From Aliterella sp. RAGGC_92 (GTDB taxonomy: Bacteria > Cyanobacteriota > Cyanobacteriia > Cyanobacteriales > Chroococcidiopsidaceae): DNA of 7,576 nt. Where the stretch lies: positions 1 through 7,576 of the forward strand of contig JAPJOW010000216.1 of assembly GCA_030826005.1 (NCBI GenBank), written 5' to 3'. The stretch's first letter is position 1; each line of letters begins with the position of its first letter. Shown here one piece after another: positions 1 to 5,846 of this stretch. Position numbers and translations under genes: made by a program. Below the pieces are notes generated by a model. That model made no database searches. It was not told where the DNA came from and was given only the letters and a program-made list of their open reading frames with translations.

Positions 1-662
1 CCGCCAAAGGAAAACAAGACAAAAACCATTGCCGAACCCCAGTTAGTTTGGGTGGTAGCGGGTGCGGTTACAGGCGGTACGGAGGGCGCAATAAAAGTAG
101 CCCCGACAACAATTACTAACAGCAAGCCCAATACTTTAGCTATACTCAACCAGTTTTGCGTCCATTTTCCCTGCTCGATACCGACAATATTTAAGCTCGT
201 CAGCATAATGACAGCAAAAGCAGCATAGATTGATGGCGAGTAGCTGCCAAGCCGAAATAACTGGGTGGCATAGTCGCCAAACACAAAGGCTACAGTAGCT
301 ATAGAACCGGTTTGAATTACTGTCATTCGCGCCCAAGCAAATAGAAAAGCTACACCAGAGCCAAAGGCACGCATAAAGTAGTGATAATTGCCGCCAGCAT
401 GAGGATAGGCCGTAGCTAATTCACCGTAGCAAAGAGCGCCAATTAGCGACATTACACCGCCCAAAAACCACGCTAGTAGCACCGCAAAATTACTACCTAA
501 ATTACTTGCAACTATTGATGGCGTTTGAAAAATGCCGACACCGATTACCAAACCGACAATTAGCGCCAGCGCATCGCTAAGAGCGATCGCACTTTTTGGA
601 GCGGCTACTGCGCCAAGAGCTACAACTTGCCCGTTTGCACCACGATTTGTGCGCTGTTTCAT
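1..662 (-). CDS. APC-family amino acid permease, N-terminal part (3' end outside window)
   Basis: Inner-membrane amino acid transporter of the APC superfamily (LAT-like branch), probably a secondary transporter or exchanger; the substrate cannot be read from this part. The frame is open from the ATG at 662 to the left edge, giving 220 residues of an expected 430-500. TM1 carries the family's unwound-helix motif G-V-G-I-F (residues 41-45), followed by hydrophobic segments near 59-77, 102-122, 140-160 and 173-188. The stretch Y-P-H-A-G-G-N-Y-H-Y (about 83-92) matches the conserved P-x-(A/S)-G-G-x-Y between TM2 and TM3. The visible end, F-V-L-F-S-F-G-G, is the typical start of the next helix. 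A strong GGAGGT at 666-671, 3 bases before the ATG, supports this start. It reads in the same direction as the secreted-protein gene at 840-1679 but is separated from it by a hairpin and a 177-base gap, so it probably has its own promoter. Confidence 0.9.
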   Translation of the reverse strand, partial: MKQRTNRGANGQVVALGAVAAPKSAIALSDALALIVGLVIGVGIFQTPSIVASNLGSNFAVLLAWFLGGVMSLIGALCYGELATAYPHAGGNYHYFMRAFGSGVAFLFAWARMTVIQTGSIATVAFVFGDYATQLFRLGSYSPSIYAAFAVIMLTSLNIVGIEQGKWTQNWLSIAKVLGLLLVIVVGATFIAPSVPPVTAPATTQTNWGSAMVFVLFSFG

Positions 663-665
663 TCC

Positions 666-671
666 ACCTCC
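666..671 (-). promoter_or_regulatory. Ribosome binding site of the amino acid permease
   Basis: GGAGGT on the minus strand, 3 bases from the ATG at 662. The spacing is short, but the match to the anti-Shine-Dalgarno sequence is near perfect and it decides the start. Confidence 0.65.
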
Positions 672-780
672 CATTGGTTAAAGTTGTTATGAGATGGCGC
701 AAAAAGTTGCGATCGCAGGCTGTATATTTGCCCCGATCGAGTTCCTTTTCTCTAGAACTTTGACTTGAAATTAGTTTTGC

Positions 781-804
781 AAATAAATGTGACGACAATG
801 TGAC
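781..804 (-). promoter_or_regulatory. Direct-repeat element, candidate OmpR-type regulator site upstream of the permease
   Basis: On the plus strand two identical octamers AATGTGAC sit at 786-793 and 797-804, 11 bp start to start. Read toward the permease they are GTCACATT, 3 bases, GTCACATT, followed by TATT. The element lies 124-142 bases upstream of the permease ATG. An element of the same layout and orientation lies upstream of the secreted-protein gene (1869-1891). Tandem half-sites one helical turn apart are the usual target of OmpR/PhoB-family regulators. It loosely resembles the cyanobacterial HLR1 element bound by RpaB (two GTTACA-type halves), but with C for T and a 3-base rather than 2-base spacer. 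The repeat is seen; the binding role is inferred. Confidence 0.45.
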
Positions 805-807
805 AGC

Positions 808-834
808 AGTTTTGAGGGCGATGCCCTCAAAACT
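808..834 (-). terminator. Perfect 12-bp hairpin just after the secreted-protein gene
   Basis: Arms 808-819 and 823-834 (AGTTTTGAGGGC and its exact complement) enclose a 3-base loop. The hairpin begins 5 bases after the stop codon of the gene ending at 840. Position and stability fit a transcript 3' end, but no U-tract follows on the minus strand, so it may be an mRNA-stabilising hairpin or an atypical terminator. Confidence 0.55.
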
Positions 835-839
835 AAAAT

Positions 840-1679
840 TTAAAGCCCTGAGAAGTTATAACCAACTCCGACTACTACTCCTACATCGGTGTCATCAACA
901 AATCCAACATTTACTCCGGCTGTTGCAGTAAATTGCGTATTTATAGGTATGTCTAAACCACCGGTTAGCAATACACCAACATTGCTATCATCGCCCGTAG
1001 AAATTATTGCGCCGCCGCCGATATAAGGAGCAACATTAAATCTAGTTATTTCCAAATTCTCTGTCGGAAAATCAAGAGTTACAGGCAACAAAATTGTTGC
1101 ATTGTCGCCAAATAAAATCGCAGGTCTTGCGGACAAGTTTCTCGTTAAACCAACTTTACTCAAAACGCTAAAAGAACCTTCTCCTATGCCAGTGTCACCG
1201 CCAATACCAATGTTTCCACCAACCCCAATATAACTAGAACCAGAGCGCGTTGCTCTACCAGGATTGACACCGCCAAAAGGTGGATTGCTACCGTCCGATG
1301 GTGGTGGGGTGGGGTCTGAGGATGGGGTTGTTGGTGTCCCATCCGATGGTGGGGTCTGAATTGATGGGGTTGTCGGTGTTCCATCGCTCGGTATAGTGCT
1401 GTCTAAAGGCGCAGGTTGGGTTGTGGGGGTACTGTCGCTAGGTACAGTATTATCTAAGGGCGCGGTTTGCGTCGTACCGTCTTGGGGTGCAGAAAGTTGA
1501 GCCATAAACTCATAATTGCCATCTTTGCTGTCAAAACTTGGGGCAATTTTTTCTGTATTTTCAGCAAGTTTCAACGTATTTTTATCGCGGGATGTAGTTT
1601 GAGCTTGGGCAGAAATTCCGCTTAAAACTACAGAAGCGGTAGTCATACCAATTAATAAATAAATCGTTTTTAGACTCAT
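840..1679 (-). CDS. Secreted protein with repeat linker and beta-barrel-like C-terminus
   Basis: Unrecognised 279-residue exported protein. Residues 1-26 form a Sec signal peptide: K4, a hydrophobic core at about 6-22, and an A-Q-A cleavage site before Q27. Residues 27-65 are polar. Residues 66-140 are a low-complexity Pro/Thr/Ser/Asp linker with tandem repeats. From about 148 the chain becomes glycine-rich (G-x-G-G and G-I-G-G around 152-165) and then alternates polar and hydrophobic residues in strand-like runs to the end, closing with V-G-V-G-Y-N-F-S-G-L. This pattern suggests a small outer-membrane or surface beta-barrel of about 130 residues on a flexible tether. The terminal residue is Leu, not the Phe usual in outer-membrane proteins, so the barrel call is an inference. 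AAGGAG at 1691-1696, 11 bases before the ATG, supports the start. It lies downstream of the kinase gene in the same direction, after a 217-base gap holding candidate regulatory sites. Confidence 0.8.
   Translation of the reverse strand: MSLKTIYLLIGMTTASVVLSGISAQAQTTSRDKNTLKLAENTEKIAPSFDSKDGNYEFMAQLSAPQDGTTQTAPLDNTVPSDSTPTTQPAPLDSTIPSDGTPTTPSIQTPPSDGTPTTPSSDPTPPPSDGSNPPFGGVNPGRATRSGSSYIGVGGNIGIGGDTGIGEGSFSVLSKVGLTRNLSARPAILFGDNATILLPVTLDFPTENLEITRFNVAPYIGGGAIISTGDDSNVGVLLTGGLDIPINTQFTATAGVNVGFVDDTDVGVVVGVGYNFSGL
1290..1463 (-). repeat. Tandem repeats coding the Pro/Thr linker
   Basis: Two exact-length 17-residue units (51 bp each) lie back to back: residues 73-89 (1413-1463) and 90-106 (1362-1412), both following A-P-L-D-(N/S)-T-(V/I)-P-S-D-(S/G)-T-P-T-T. 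A shorter unit ending P-P-S-D-G-T-P-T-T-P-S follows at 107-120, then a decayed one at 121-130. The pattern indicates expansion by in-frame duplication, so length may vary between strains. Confidence 0.8.
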
Positions 1680-1690
1680 AGCAAGCTTAT

Positions 1691-1696
1691 CTCCTT
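1691..1696 (-). promoter_or_regulatory. Ribosome binding site of the secreted protein
   Basis: AAGGAG on the minus strand, 11 bases before the ATG at 1679. The spacing is at the long end but no better start exists, because the signal peptide begins at this Met. Confidence 0.6.
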
Positions 1697-1730
1697 GTTG
1701 ATTTACTCAAATATTTAAGGCAATAATTCT

Positions 1731-1747
1731 TTGGCATCTCCTGCCAA
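1731..1747. promoter_or_regulatory. Interrupted palindrome upstream of the secreted-protein gene
   Basis: TTGGCA, 5 bases, TGCCAA: perfect 6-bp arms, centred about 60 bases before the ATG at 1679. It could be an operator for a dimeric repressor or a small leader hairpin. No convincing -10/-35 pair could be placed around it, so the role is open. Confidence 0.3.
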
Positions 1748-1822
1748 GGATAGAGGTAAAAGTTAATTAAAACCTCAACTCTACCTATTGAAAGATCGAG
1801 CTTTAATAGCTGATTGACCTAA

Positions 1823-1851
1823 CAGATTAAAAACAATAATAATTTAATCTG
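1823..1851 (-). terminator. AT-rich inverted repeat after the kinase gene
   Basis: CAGATTAAA (1823-1831) pairs with TTTAATCTG (1843-1851) across an 11-base loop, giving a perfect but AT-rich 9-bp stem about 45 bases beyond the kinase stop codon. It may mark the 3' end of the regulator/kinase transcript or an operator for the next gene. There is no U-tract after it on the minus strand. Confidence 0.3.
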
Positions 1852-1868
1852 ATACTTTTATGATAAGT

Positions 1869-1891
1869 AATAAATGTGACTAAAAAGTGAC
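1869..1891 (-). promoter_or_regulatory. Direct-repeat element, candidate OmpR-type regulator site upstream of the secreted protein
   Basis: On the plus strand AATGTGAC (1873-1880) and AAAGTGAC (1884-1891) lie 11 bp start to start, with 3 bases between. The 12 bases AATAAATGTGAC (1869-1880) are identical to 782-793 in the element before the amino acid permease, and the orientation relative to the downstream gene is the same. It sits 194-212 bases upstream of the secreted-protein ATG and begins 5 bases past the kinase stop codon. Binding by the neighbouring OmpR-type regulator is an inference. Confidence 0.45.
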
Positions 1892-1896
1892 AATAA

Positions 1897-3171
1897 TTAA
1901 GATTTAGAACTAAGGGGTAATTGGATTTGAAAAGTAGAACCTTGCCCAACTTTACTAACAACACTAATTTGCCCGTTATGAGCTTTAACAATTTGTTCGG
2001 CGATCGCAAGCCCCAAGCCAAAACCGCCACTTGCTTTGGTACGTCCCTCATGCACGCGATAAAACCGTTGAAAAATATGCGGTAAATGGGCGGCGGAAAT
2101 TCCCGCACCGCTATCAATAACTTGAATCAACCCTTGATGAGCTTGAATTGATAGTTTTAATTGCACCGTACCGCCTGCTGCCGTATACTTGCAAGCATTA
2201 TTCAGTAAATTCATTACCGCTTGACAAATCAAGTTAGCATCGGCTTTTACTTCTACCTTTTGCGCTGGTAAGTCACTAACAAAATTAAGGGTTTTATCTT
2301 TAGCTTGAAGCTGATAGTTGAGGGCTACCTCTGCTAATAACTGTCGCAAATCTACTTTTGATAAAGCTTCTGGGGGCAATTTTCCTTCGTGACGCGCTAA
2401 AAATAATAATTGAGTTACAAGTAAGCTCATCAACTTAGTAGCTTCAACAATTTTTTCAAACCGCAGACGTTGCTGAGAATCATCTCCTGGAGGAGCAAGC
2501 AACCCAACTTGAGCGTTACTCATTACGGCGGCTAAAGGAGTGCGTAACTCGTGGGAAGCATCCGCCGCAAAGCGCTGCAATTGCTCGTAAGATTGACGAA
2601 TTGGTTGCATTGCAAGTCCCCCCAAAAACCAACCTACTAGAGCGATCGCGCCTAAAGTTCCTAACACTACTAAACTTAAAACTAAGCGCAACTGATTTAA
2701 AGTTTCTTGCACCGAGGCAAAAGAGATGCCAACTTGGACGTAACCGATTAATAACTTATCTTGACGAACAGGTAGCGTTACTTGACGCACCCAATCAGAG
2801 CGATTTTTGGTAAATTTAATTGTTTTAAACTCTAAAATTTTTTGTAACTTTTCTGGCGGAGGCGCGCCAAAAAACTGTACCAAAAGTCCTTGCTCGTCGT
2901 ACCACCGCGCGTAAGTTACCGCACTATCCAAGGGTTCGGGATTGTTACCTAATAAAGGAACATTTTCTAGATTTACTTGTTTTTGATTTTTGTAAAACTG
3001 GTGCTTGACACTAGCCGCCATGACTCTAGCTTTTTTGTAAAGCAAGCGATCGATTGTCTCTAGTTGGTCTACAGCCTCAATGTAATAAATTAAGGATGCA
3101 AAAATAATTACAATACTGCCCATAGACAGAGTAAACCAACAAGCCAAGTTTTGACGGCTACGATTGAACAT
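1897..3171 (-). CDS. rppB: Sensor histidine kinase (RppB-like)
   Basis: Membrane sensor kinase of 424 residues that autophosphorylates on His and passes the phosphate to the regulator encoded just upstream. TM1 lies at about 9-31; an extracytoplasmic sensor region of about 130 residues follows with no recognisable domain or metal-binding cluster; TM2 is at about 162-187. The HisKA phosphoacceptor is S-H-E-L-R-T-P with H207. The ATPase domain has the N-box (N-L-L-N-N-A, near 321-326), G1 D-S-G-A-G (353-357), F-box F-Q-R-F-Y (near 367) and G2 G-F-G-L-G-L (from about 383). No separate HAMP domain is evident. I chose the ATG at 3171 because M-F-N-R-S-R is the expected N-terminus; it overlaps the regulator by 14 bases and lacks a Shine-Dalgarno, so translational coupling is likely. 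The name follows recalled similarity to cyanobacterial RppB (related to NrsS, nickel sensing, in Synechocystis); the family call is firm, the symbol tentative, the signal unknown. Confidence 0.85.
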   Translation of the reverse strand: MFNRSRQNLACWFTLSMGSIVIIFASLIYYIEAVDQLETIDRLLYKKARVMAASVKHQFYKNQKQVNLENVPLLGNNPEPLDSAVTYARWYDEQGLLVQFFGAPPPEKLQKILEFKTIKFTKNRSDWVRQVTLPVRQDKLLIGYVQVGISFASVQETLNQLRLVLSLVVLGTLGAIALVGWFLGGLAMQPIRQSYEQLQRFAADASHELRTPLAAVMSNAQVGLLAPPGDDSQQRLRFEKIVEATKLMSLLVTQLLFLARHEGKLPPEALSKVDLRQLLAEVALNYQLQAKDKTLNFVSDLPAQKVEVKADANLICQAVMNLLNNACKYTAAGGTVQLKLSIQAHQGLIQVIDSGAGISAAHLPHIFQRFYRVHEGRTKASGGFGLGLAIAEQIVKAHNGQISVVSKVGQGSTFQIQLPLSSKS

Positions 3172-3841
3172 GAGGAGCTTGGAAGCGATAACCCATACCG
3201 TAAATAGTTTCAATCCAATCGGTAGCATCTACTTCGTACAGGCGTTGGCGCAGTCTTTTAACTAAAGTAGTTACCGCATTGCTTTCCGGTTCTGTACCCC
3301 ACTCCCATAACGCATCTTCAATGCGATCGCGGCTTAAAACTTGCCCTGGATGACGAAAAAAGTATTCTAGTAACTGAAACTCTCGCGCCGTTAGTTGTAC
3401 TTTATTAGTTTTGCGTTCTACGCTAAGAGTATTCAAGTTTAGATTTAATTCACTGACGGTGAGCGTATCAGTTTGCAAAACGGGCGATCGCCTCCCTAAT
3501 GCTCTTACCCGCGCCAGTAGTTCGATTAAATCAGTGGGTTTAACTAAATAATCATCCGCACCCGCATCTAAACCAATCACTTTGTCGCTAGTAGTATCTT
3601 TAGCAGTTAGCATGAGTACTGGAGCAGTTTTTCCCAACCTGCGATACTGACGACACAAACTCAAACCACTAACACGGGGAAGCATCCAGTCTAAAATCAG
3701 TAAATCGTATTCTTTTTGGGATAGTAACCATTGCGCCGTTTCTCCGTCTTCTAGCCCATCCACAATATGCCCAGCTTGTAATAAAACTGTATGTAATGGT
3801 TCTAATTGGGCGGGGTCATCCTCTACTACCAAGATTCTCAT
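3158..3841 (-). CDS. rppA: OmpR-type response regulator (RppA-like)
   Basis: DNA-binding response regulator of 227 residues. The receiver domain (about 1-115) has the acidic pair D8/D9, phosphoacceptor D51 in L-D-W-M-L-P, switch T79 and K101 in the K-P motif, so all catalytic positions are intact. The OmpR/PhoB winged helix covers about 125-222, with T-A-R-E-F-Q-L-L-E-Y before the recognition region and a closing I-Y-G-M-G-Y-R-F. Phosphorylation by the overlapping downstream kinase should drive dimerisation on tandem half-sites. GAGGAG at 3851-3856, 9 bases before the ATG at 3841, fixes the start; an upstream in-frame TTG at 3865 is not needed. It is the first gene of the pair and divergent from the small gene at 3935. 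The closest family by recollection is RppA (also called NrsR in Synechocystis, linked to redox control of photosynthesis genes and nickel response). Regulator identity is certain; the symbol is tentative. Confidence 0.88.
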   Translation of the reverse strand: MRILVVEDDPAQLEPLHTVLLQAGHIVDGLEDGETAQWLLSQKEYDLLILDWMLPRVSGLSLCRQYRRLGKTAPVLMLTAKDTTSDKVIGLDAGADDYLVKPTDLIELLARVRALGRRSPVLQTDTLTVSELNLNLNTLSVERKTNKVQLTAREFQLLEYFFRHPGQVLSRDRIEDALWEWGTEPESNAVTTLVKRLRQRLYEVDATDWIETIYGMGYRFQAPHVQS

Positions 3842-3850
3842 GCTGGGCGA

Positions 3851-3856
3851 CTCCTC
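3851..3856 (-). promoter_or_regulatory. Ribosome binding site of the response regulator
   Basis: GAGGAG on the minus strand, 9 bases before the ATG at 3841. It decides in favour of this start over the in-frame TTG at 3865. Confidence 0.7.
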
Positions 3857-3934
3857 TAATCTCAATTTTTTTATGCTAGATAGGCGAAAGCAATAATTAC
3901 GTCTTCCAGGAGTAAGAAATTTAACTAATTATTT

Positions 3935-4294
3935 ATGGTTTTACCTCGTGCATGGGTAGTTTTGCCAATTTTAGGGCTAATATTTTGGTACTGTAGCGAT
4001 TTAGCAACCAATCGCATATTGAGCCGTCCTTACGGGAGTGTGGCACAGCTAGAGGCAGACAATCAATTAGAAGTTAAGCTATCGGTCACTGCGATCGTAA
4101 TTAAAGCGGATATTGACAAGGAAGGTGGTTTTACTACTGTTAGAGTCAAAACTACTAATCCTACACTCACAAGCTTAGAATTTGAGTTTCCAGTCACAGA
4201 ATTTGGTCAAGTAGAATCGGCAATTTCTCAGGAGCTAGGTTTATCTATTGCCGAAGTGCGAAAGCTAGTCCGCTATCGAGTCCGAAATGATTAG
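3935..4294 (+). CDS. Small membrane-anchored protein of unknown function
   Basis: Unrecognised 119-residue protein. An N-terminal hydrophobic segment (about 6-20, W-V-V-L-P-I-L-G-L-I-F-W) should act as a signal anchor. C20 follows W-Y, which is not a lipobox, so a lipoprotein is unlikely. The remainder looks like a small soluble alpha/beta domain: strand-like runs at about 44-60 and 66-88, then a helix near 91-103 (F-G-Q-V-E-S-A-I-S-Q-E-L-G) and a basic tail K-L-V-R-Y-R-V-R. The ATG at 3935 is the first start after an in-frame stop at 3926. The only Shine-Dalgarno-like AGGAG is 22 bases upstream, too far for normal use, so initiation may be leaderless or weak. It is divergent from the response regulator (93-base gap) and convergent with the monooxygenase (15-base gap). 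Length, sound composition and position between real genes support it as a gene. Confidence 0.7.
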   Translation: MVLPRAWVVLPILGLIFWYCSDLATNRILSRPYGSVAQLEADNQLEVKLSVTAIVIKADIDKEGGFTTVRVKTTNPTLTSLEFEFPVTEFGQVESAISQELGLSIAEVRKLVRYRVRND

Positions 4295-4301
4295 CCCCAT
4301 T

Positions 4302-4324
4302 GCCCAAAACTAAAATTTTTGGGC
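4302..4324. terminator. Convergent hairpin between the small gene and the monooxygenase
   Basis: GCCCAAAA (4302-4309) pairs with TTTTGGGC (4317-4324) across a 7-base loop. It lies just after the stop of the plus-strand gene and overlaps the last codons and stop of the minus-strand gene. The symmetric placement fits a bidirectional terminator. The stem is short and no clear U-tract follows on either strand. Confidence 0.45.
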
Positions 4325-5557
4325 TATTTCTGGGGTGCGCCCTTTTAATCCGGTCATTAGTTTTAAAGCAAATATTTTAATTGGCGGTACGCGACGCAAC
4401 ATGAATAAACCAAGGCGGCGAATTACAACTATAGGCAAGAAGTTATTAGAAAATACTCGATCTAATAAATCTGTAAATCCCAAAATTGTCAAATTCTCTT
4501 GCTTGCGCCAACTTTCATAACGCTTGAGAATTGCTAAGTTACCAATATCTTCACCTTGGCTATGAGCTTGTTGCAATACCTGTGCCAAAGCCGCCGCATC
4601 GCGGATACCCATATTTAAACCTTGTCCGCCCACAGGATGACAGCAGTGTGCCGCATCGCCTACTAAAGCAAGACGCGGTAAAACATAGCGATCGCTCTGC
4701 ATTAACTGTACTGGAAAAATAAAGCGATCGCCTTCTAGTTGCAATTTACCCATTTGCGTACCGTAACGCTTAGTAAGTTCGGCTAAAAATTCTTCGTCAT
4801 TCAAGGCGACTATTGCTTTTGCTTCGTCATGGGGTGCAGTCCAGACAATCCGACAGCGATTTTCTGGCAATGGTAAAACGGCAAATGGCCCGCTACTCCA
4901 AAACTTTTCGTAAGCTGTATTATTGTGTCCTTTTTCGGGCTTCACAAAAGCAACAATACACGACTGCCAATATTGCCAGCCGCGCGTGTTAATTCCCGCT
5001 TCTTGTCGAGTCCGAGATTTTGCCCCATCGGCGGCGACAATCAAGCGAGTGCGGATAGTTTTGATTTCATCACCCATCTGCAAGCTAATTTCTACTCCAG
5101 AGGGCTGATATTGCGTCTCTAATACCTGTGCCGGACACAAATAGGTGACATTATCGCATTTCCTAACAAAGTCCTGTAGCGGCTTTAGTAGCGCCTGATG
5201 TTCGGCGACATATCCCAACACTTCTGTACCCAAGTCGGCAGTTTCAAAGTTGACAGATTGGGGAGAATCGGCATCTGTTAGCTGAACGTGGCAAAAATGA
5301 GCAATTTGCGGCAATATCCGATCCCATACGCCAATTCCCGCAAATATGCGCCCTGAGAGCAAATGAATGGCGTAAGCTTGTCCTTTGGCGGCGGCGATAG
5401 ATTGGGGTTTAGCTTCAATGACAACTACTTTTAGCCCAGAATTATTTAAAGCACTAGCTAAAGTTAAGCCAATAATGCCACCACCTGCGATCGCTAAATC
5501 GTAATCGTAAGTTAGCGGTGGATTTGAGGAGATAGCAGGAGAATCAAGCCGTGCCAT
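4310..5557 (-). CDS. UbiH/UbiF-family FAD-dependent monooxygenase
   Basis: Flavoprotein aromatic hydroxylase of 415 residues, a usual length for the UbiH/Coq6/PHBH group. It should use FAD, O2 and a reductant to hydroxylate an aromatic or quinone-type substrate. Motifs are all present: the Rossmann dinucleotide motif G25-x-G27-x-x-G30 with E48 closing the second strand, the D-G motif at D177-G178 (A-A-D-G-A), and the second FAD motif G300-D301-A-A-H followed by H-P-V-G-G-Q-G-L-N-M-G-I-R-D-A. Cyanobacteria make plastoquinone rather than ubiquinone, so the ubiquinone role implied by the family name should not be assumed. An in-frame TTG at 5572 could add five residues, but neither start has a clear Shine-Dalgarno, so I prefer the ATG at 5557. 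It appears monocistronic. Confidence 0.88.
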   Translation of the reverse strand: MARLDSPAISSNPPLTYDYDLAIAGGGIIGLTLASALNNSGLKVVVIEAKPQSIAAAKGQAYAIHLLSGRIFAGIGVWDRILPQIAHFCHVQLTDADSPQSVNFETADLGTEVLGYVAEHQALLKPLQDFVRKCDNVTYLCPAQVLETQYQPSGVEISLQMGDEIKTIRTRLIVAADGAKSRTRQEAGINTRGWQYWQSCIVAFVKPEKGHNNTAYEKFWSSGPFAVLPLPENRCRIVWTAPHDEAKAIVALNDEEFLAELTKRYGTQMGKLQLEGDRFIFPVQLMQSDRYVLPRLALVGDAAHCCHPVGGQGLNMGIRDAAALAQVLQQAHSQGEDIGNLAILKRYESWRKQENLTILGFTDLLDRVFSNNFLPIVVIRRLGLFMLRRVPPIKIFALKLMTGLKGRTPEIAQKF

Positions 5558-5592
5558 TGAACTATAAAGCAAGTTTACATTTCTTTATTTTT

Positions 5593-5598
5593 ACTATA
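5593..5598 (-). promoter_or_regulatory. Candidate -10 box for the monooxygenase gene
   Basis: TATAGT on the minus strand, about 36 bases before the ATG at 5557, just downstream of a HIP1 octamer (5602-5609). No good -35 at standard spacing was found, so the call is weak. Confidence 0.3.
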
Positions 5599-5789
5599 AC
5601 AGCGATCGCTCGTTAAACTTTTAAAGCAAAAGACTTATTAGCATTAGATTTACTTAATCGGCTTGAGCCTACTTGAGCTATTAGCTTAGGGTTTTAACCC
5701 CAGGTGGGTTAGCGTTTGAATTGTACGGGTGACGTTTTAGAGGATGCATAAGAAGTCTCTTTGTTAGTAGCTTGCTTGTCTAGATTCCC

Positions 5790-5818
5790 CTTAATTCCCC
5801 TTAAAAAGGGGAATTAAG
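5790..5818. repeat. Perfect 13-bp inverted repeat with AAA loop
   Basis: CTTAATTCCCCTT (5790-5802) is followed by AAA and its exact complement (5806-5818). Part of the left arm, ATTCCCCTT, is also present once more directly upstream (5784-5792). It lies 86 bases beyond the stop of the MalG-like permease, so it could end or stabilise that transcript, but there is no U-tract. Similar CCCCTTAAAAAGGGG palindromes are widespread between genes of filamentous and related cyanobacteria (recollection, not searched). Confidence 0.7.
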
Positions 5819-5827
5819 AAATATTTT

Positions 5828-5846
5828 CCCTCCTTAAAAAGGAGGG
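5828..5846. repeat. Perfect 8-bp inverted repeat sharing the same core
   Basis: CCCTCCTT (5828-5835), loop AAA, AAGGAGGG (5839-5846). It shares the centre CCTTAAAAAGG with the hairpin at 5790-5818. It is the first strong hairpin met by transcripts leaving the permease operon. Confidence 0.65.

Noticed and set aside
1184..1384. Minus-strand reading frame of 66 codons inside the secreted-protein gene
   Set aside because: It is an out-of-frame shadow of the repeat linker, His/Pro-rich, with no start signal or family resemblance.
2601..2813. Plus-strand reading frame of 70 codons opposite the kinase gene
   Set aside because: It is antisense to a well-supported kinase TM2/sensor region and has no ribosome site or recognisable domain.
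3172..3228. Upstream ATG (3228) for the kinase
   Set aside because: It would overlap the conserved end of the regulator by 71 bases and add residues that do not belong to the family N-terminus; the ATG at 3171 gives the expected start.
4335..5122. Several plus-strand reading frames of 61-65 codons opposite the monooxygenase
   Set aside because: They are antisense shadows of a gene with all its FAD motifs intact, and none has a ribosome site or domain.
5558..5572. TTG start adding five residues to the monooxygenase
   Set aside because: It has no Shine-Dalgarno and the extra residues add nothing to the FAD fold; the ATG at 5557 is preferred, though not proven.
5662..5678. Direct repeat CTTGAGC, 3 bases, CTTGAGC
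   Set aside because: It is short, with no second copy near a promoter; it could be chance within the repeat-rich spacer.
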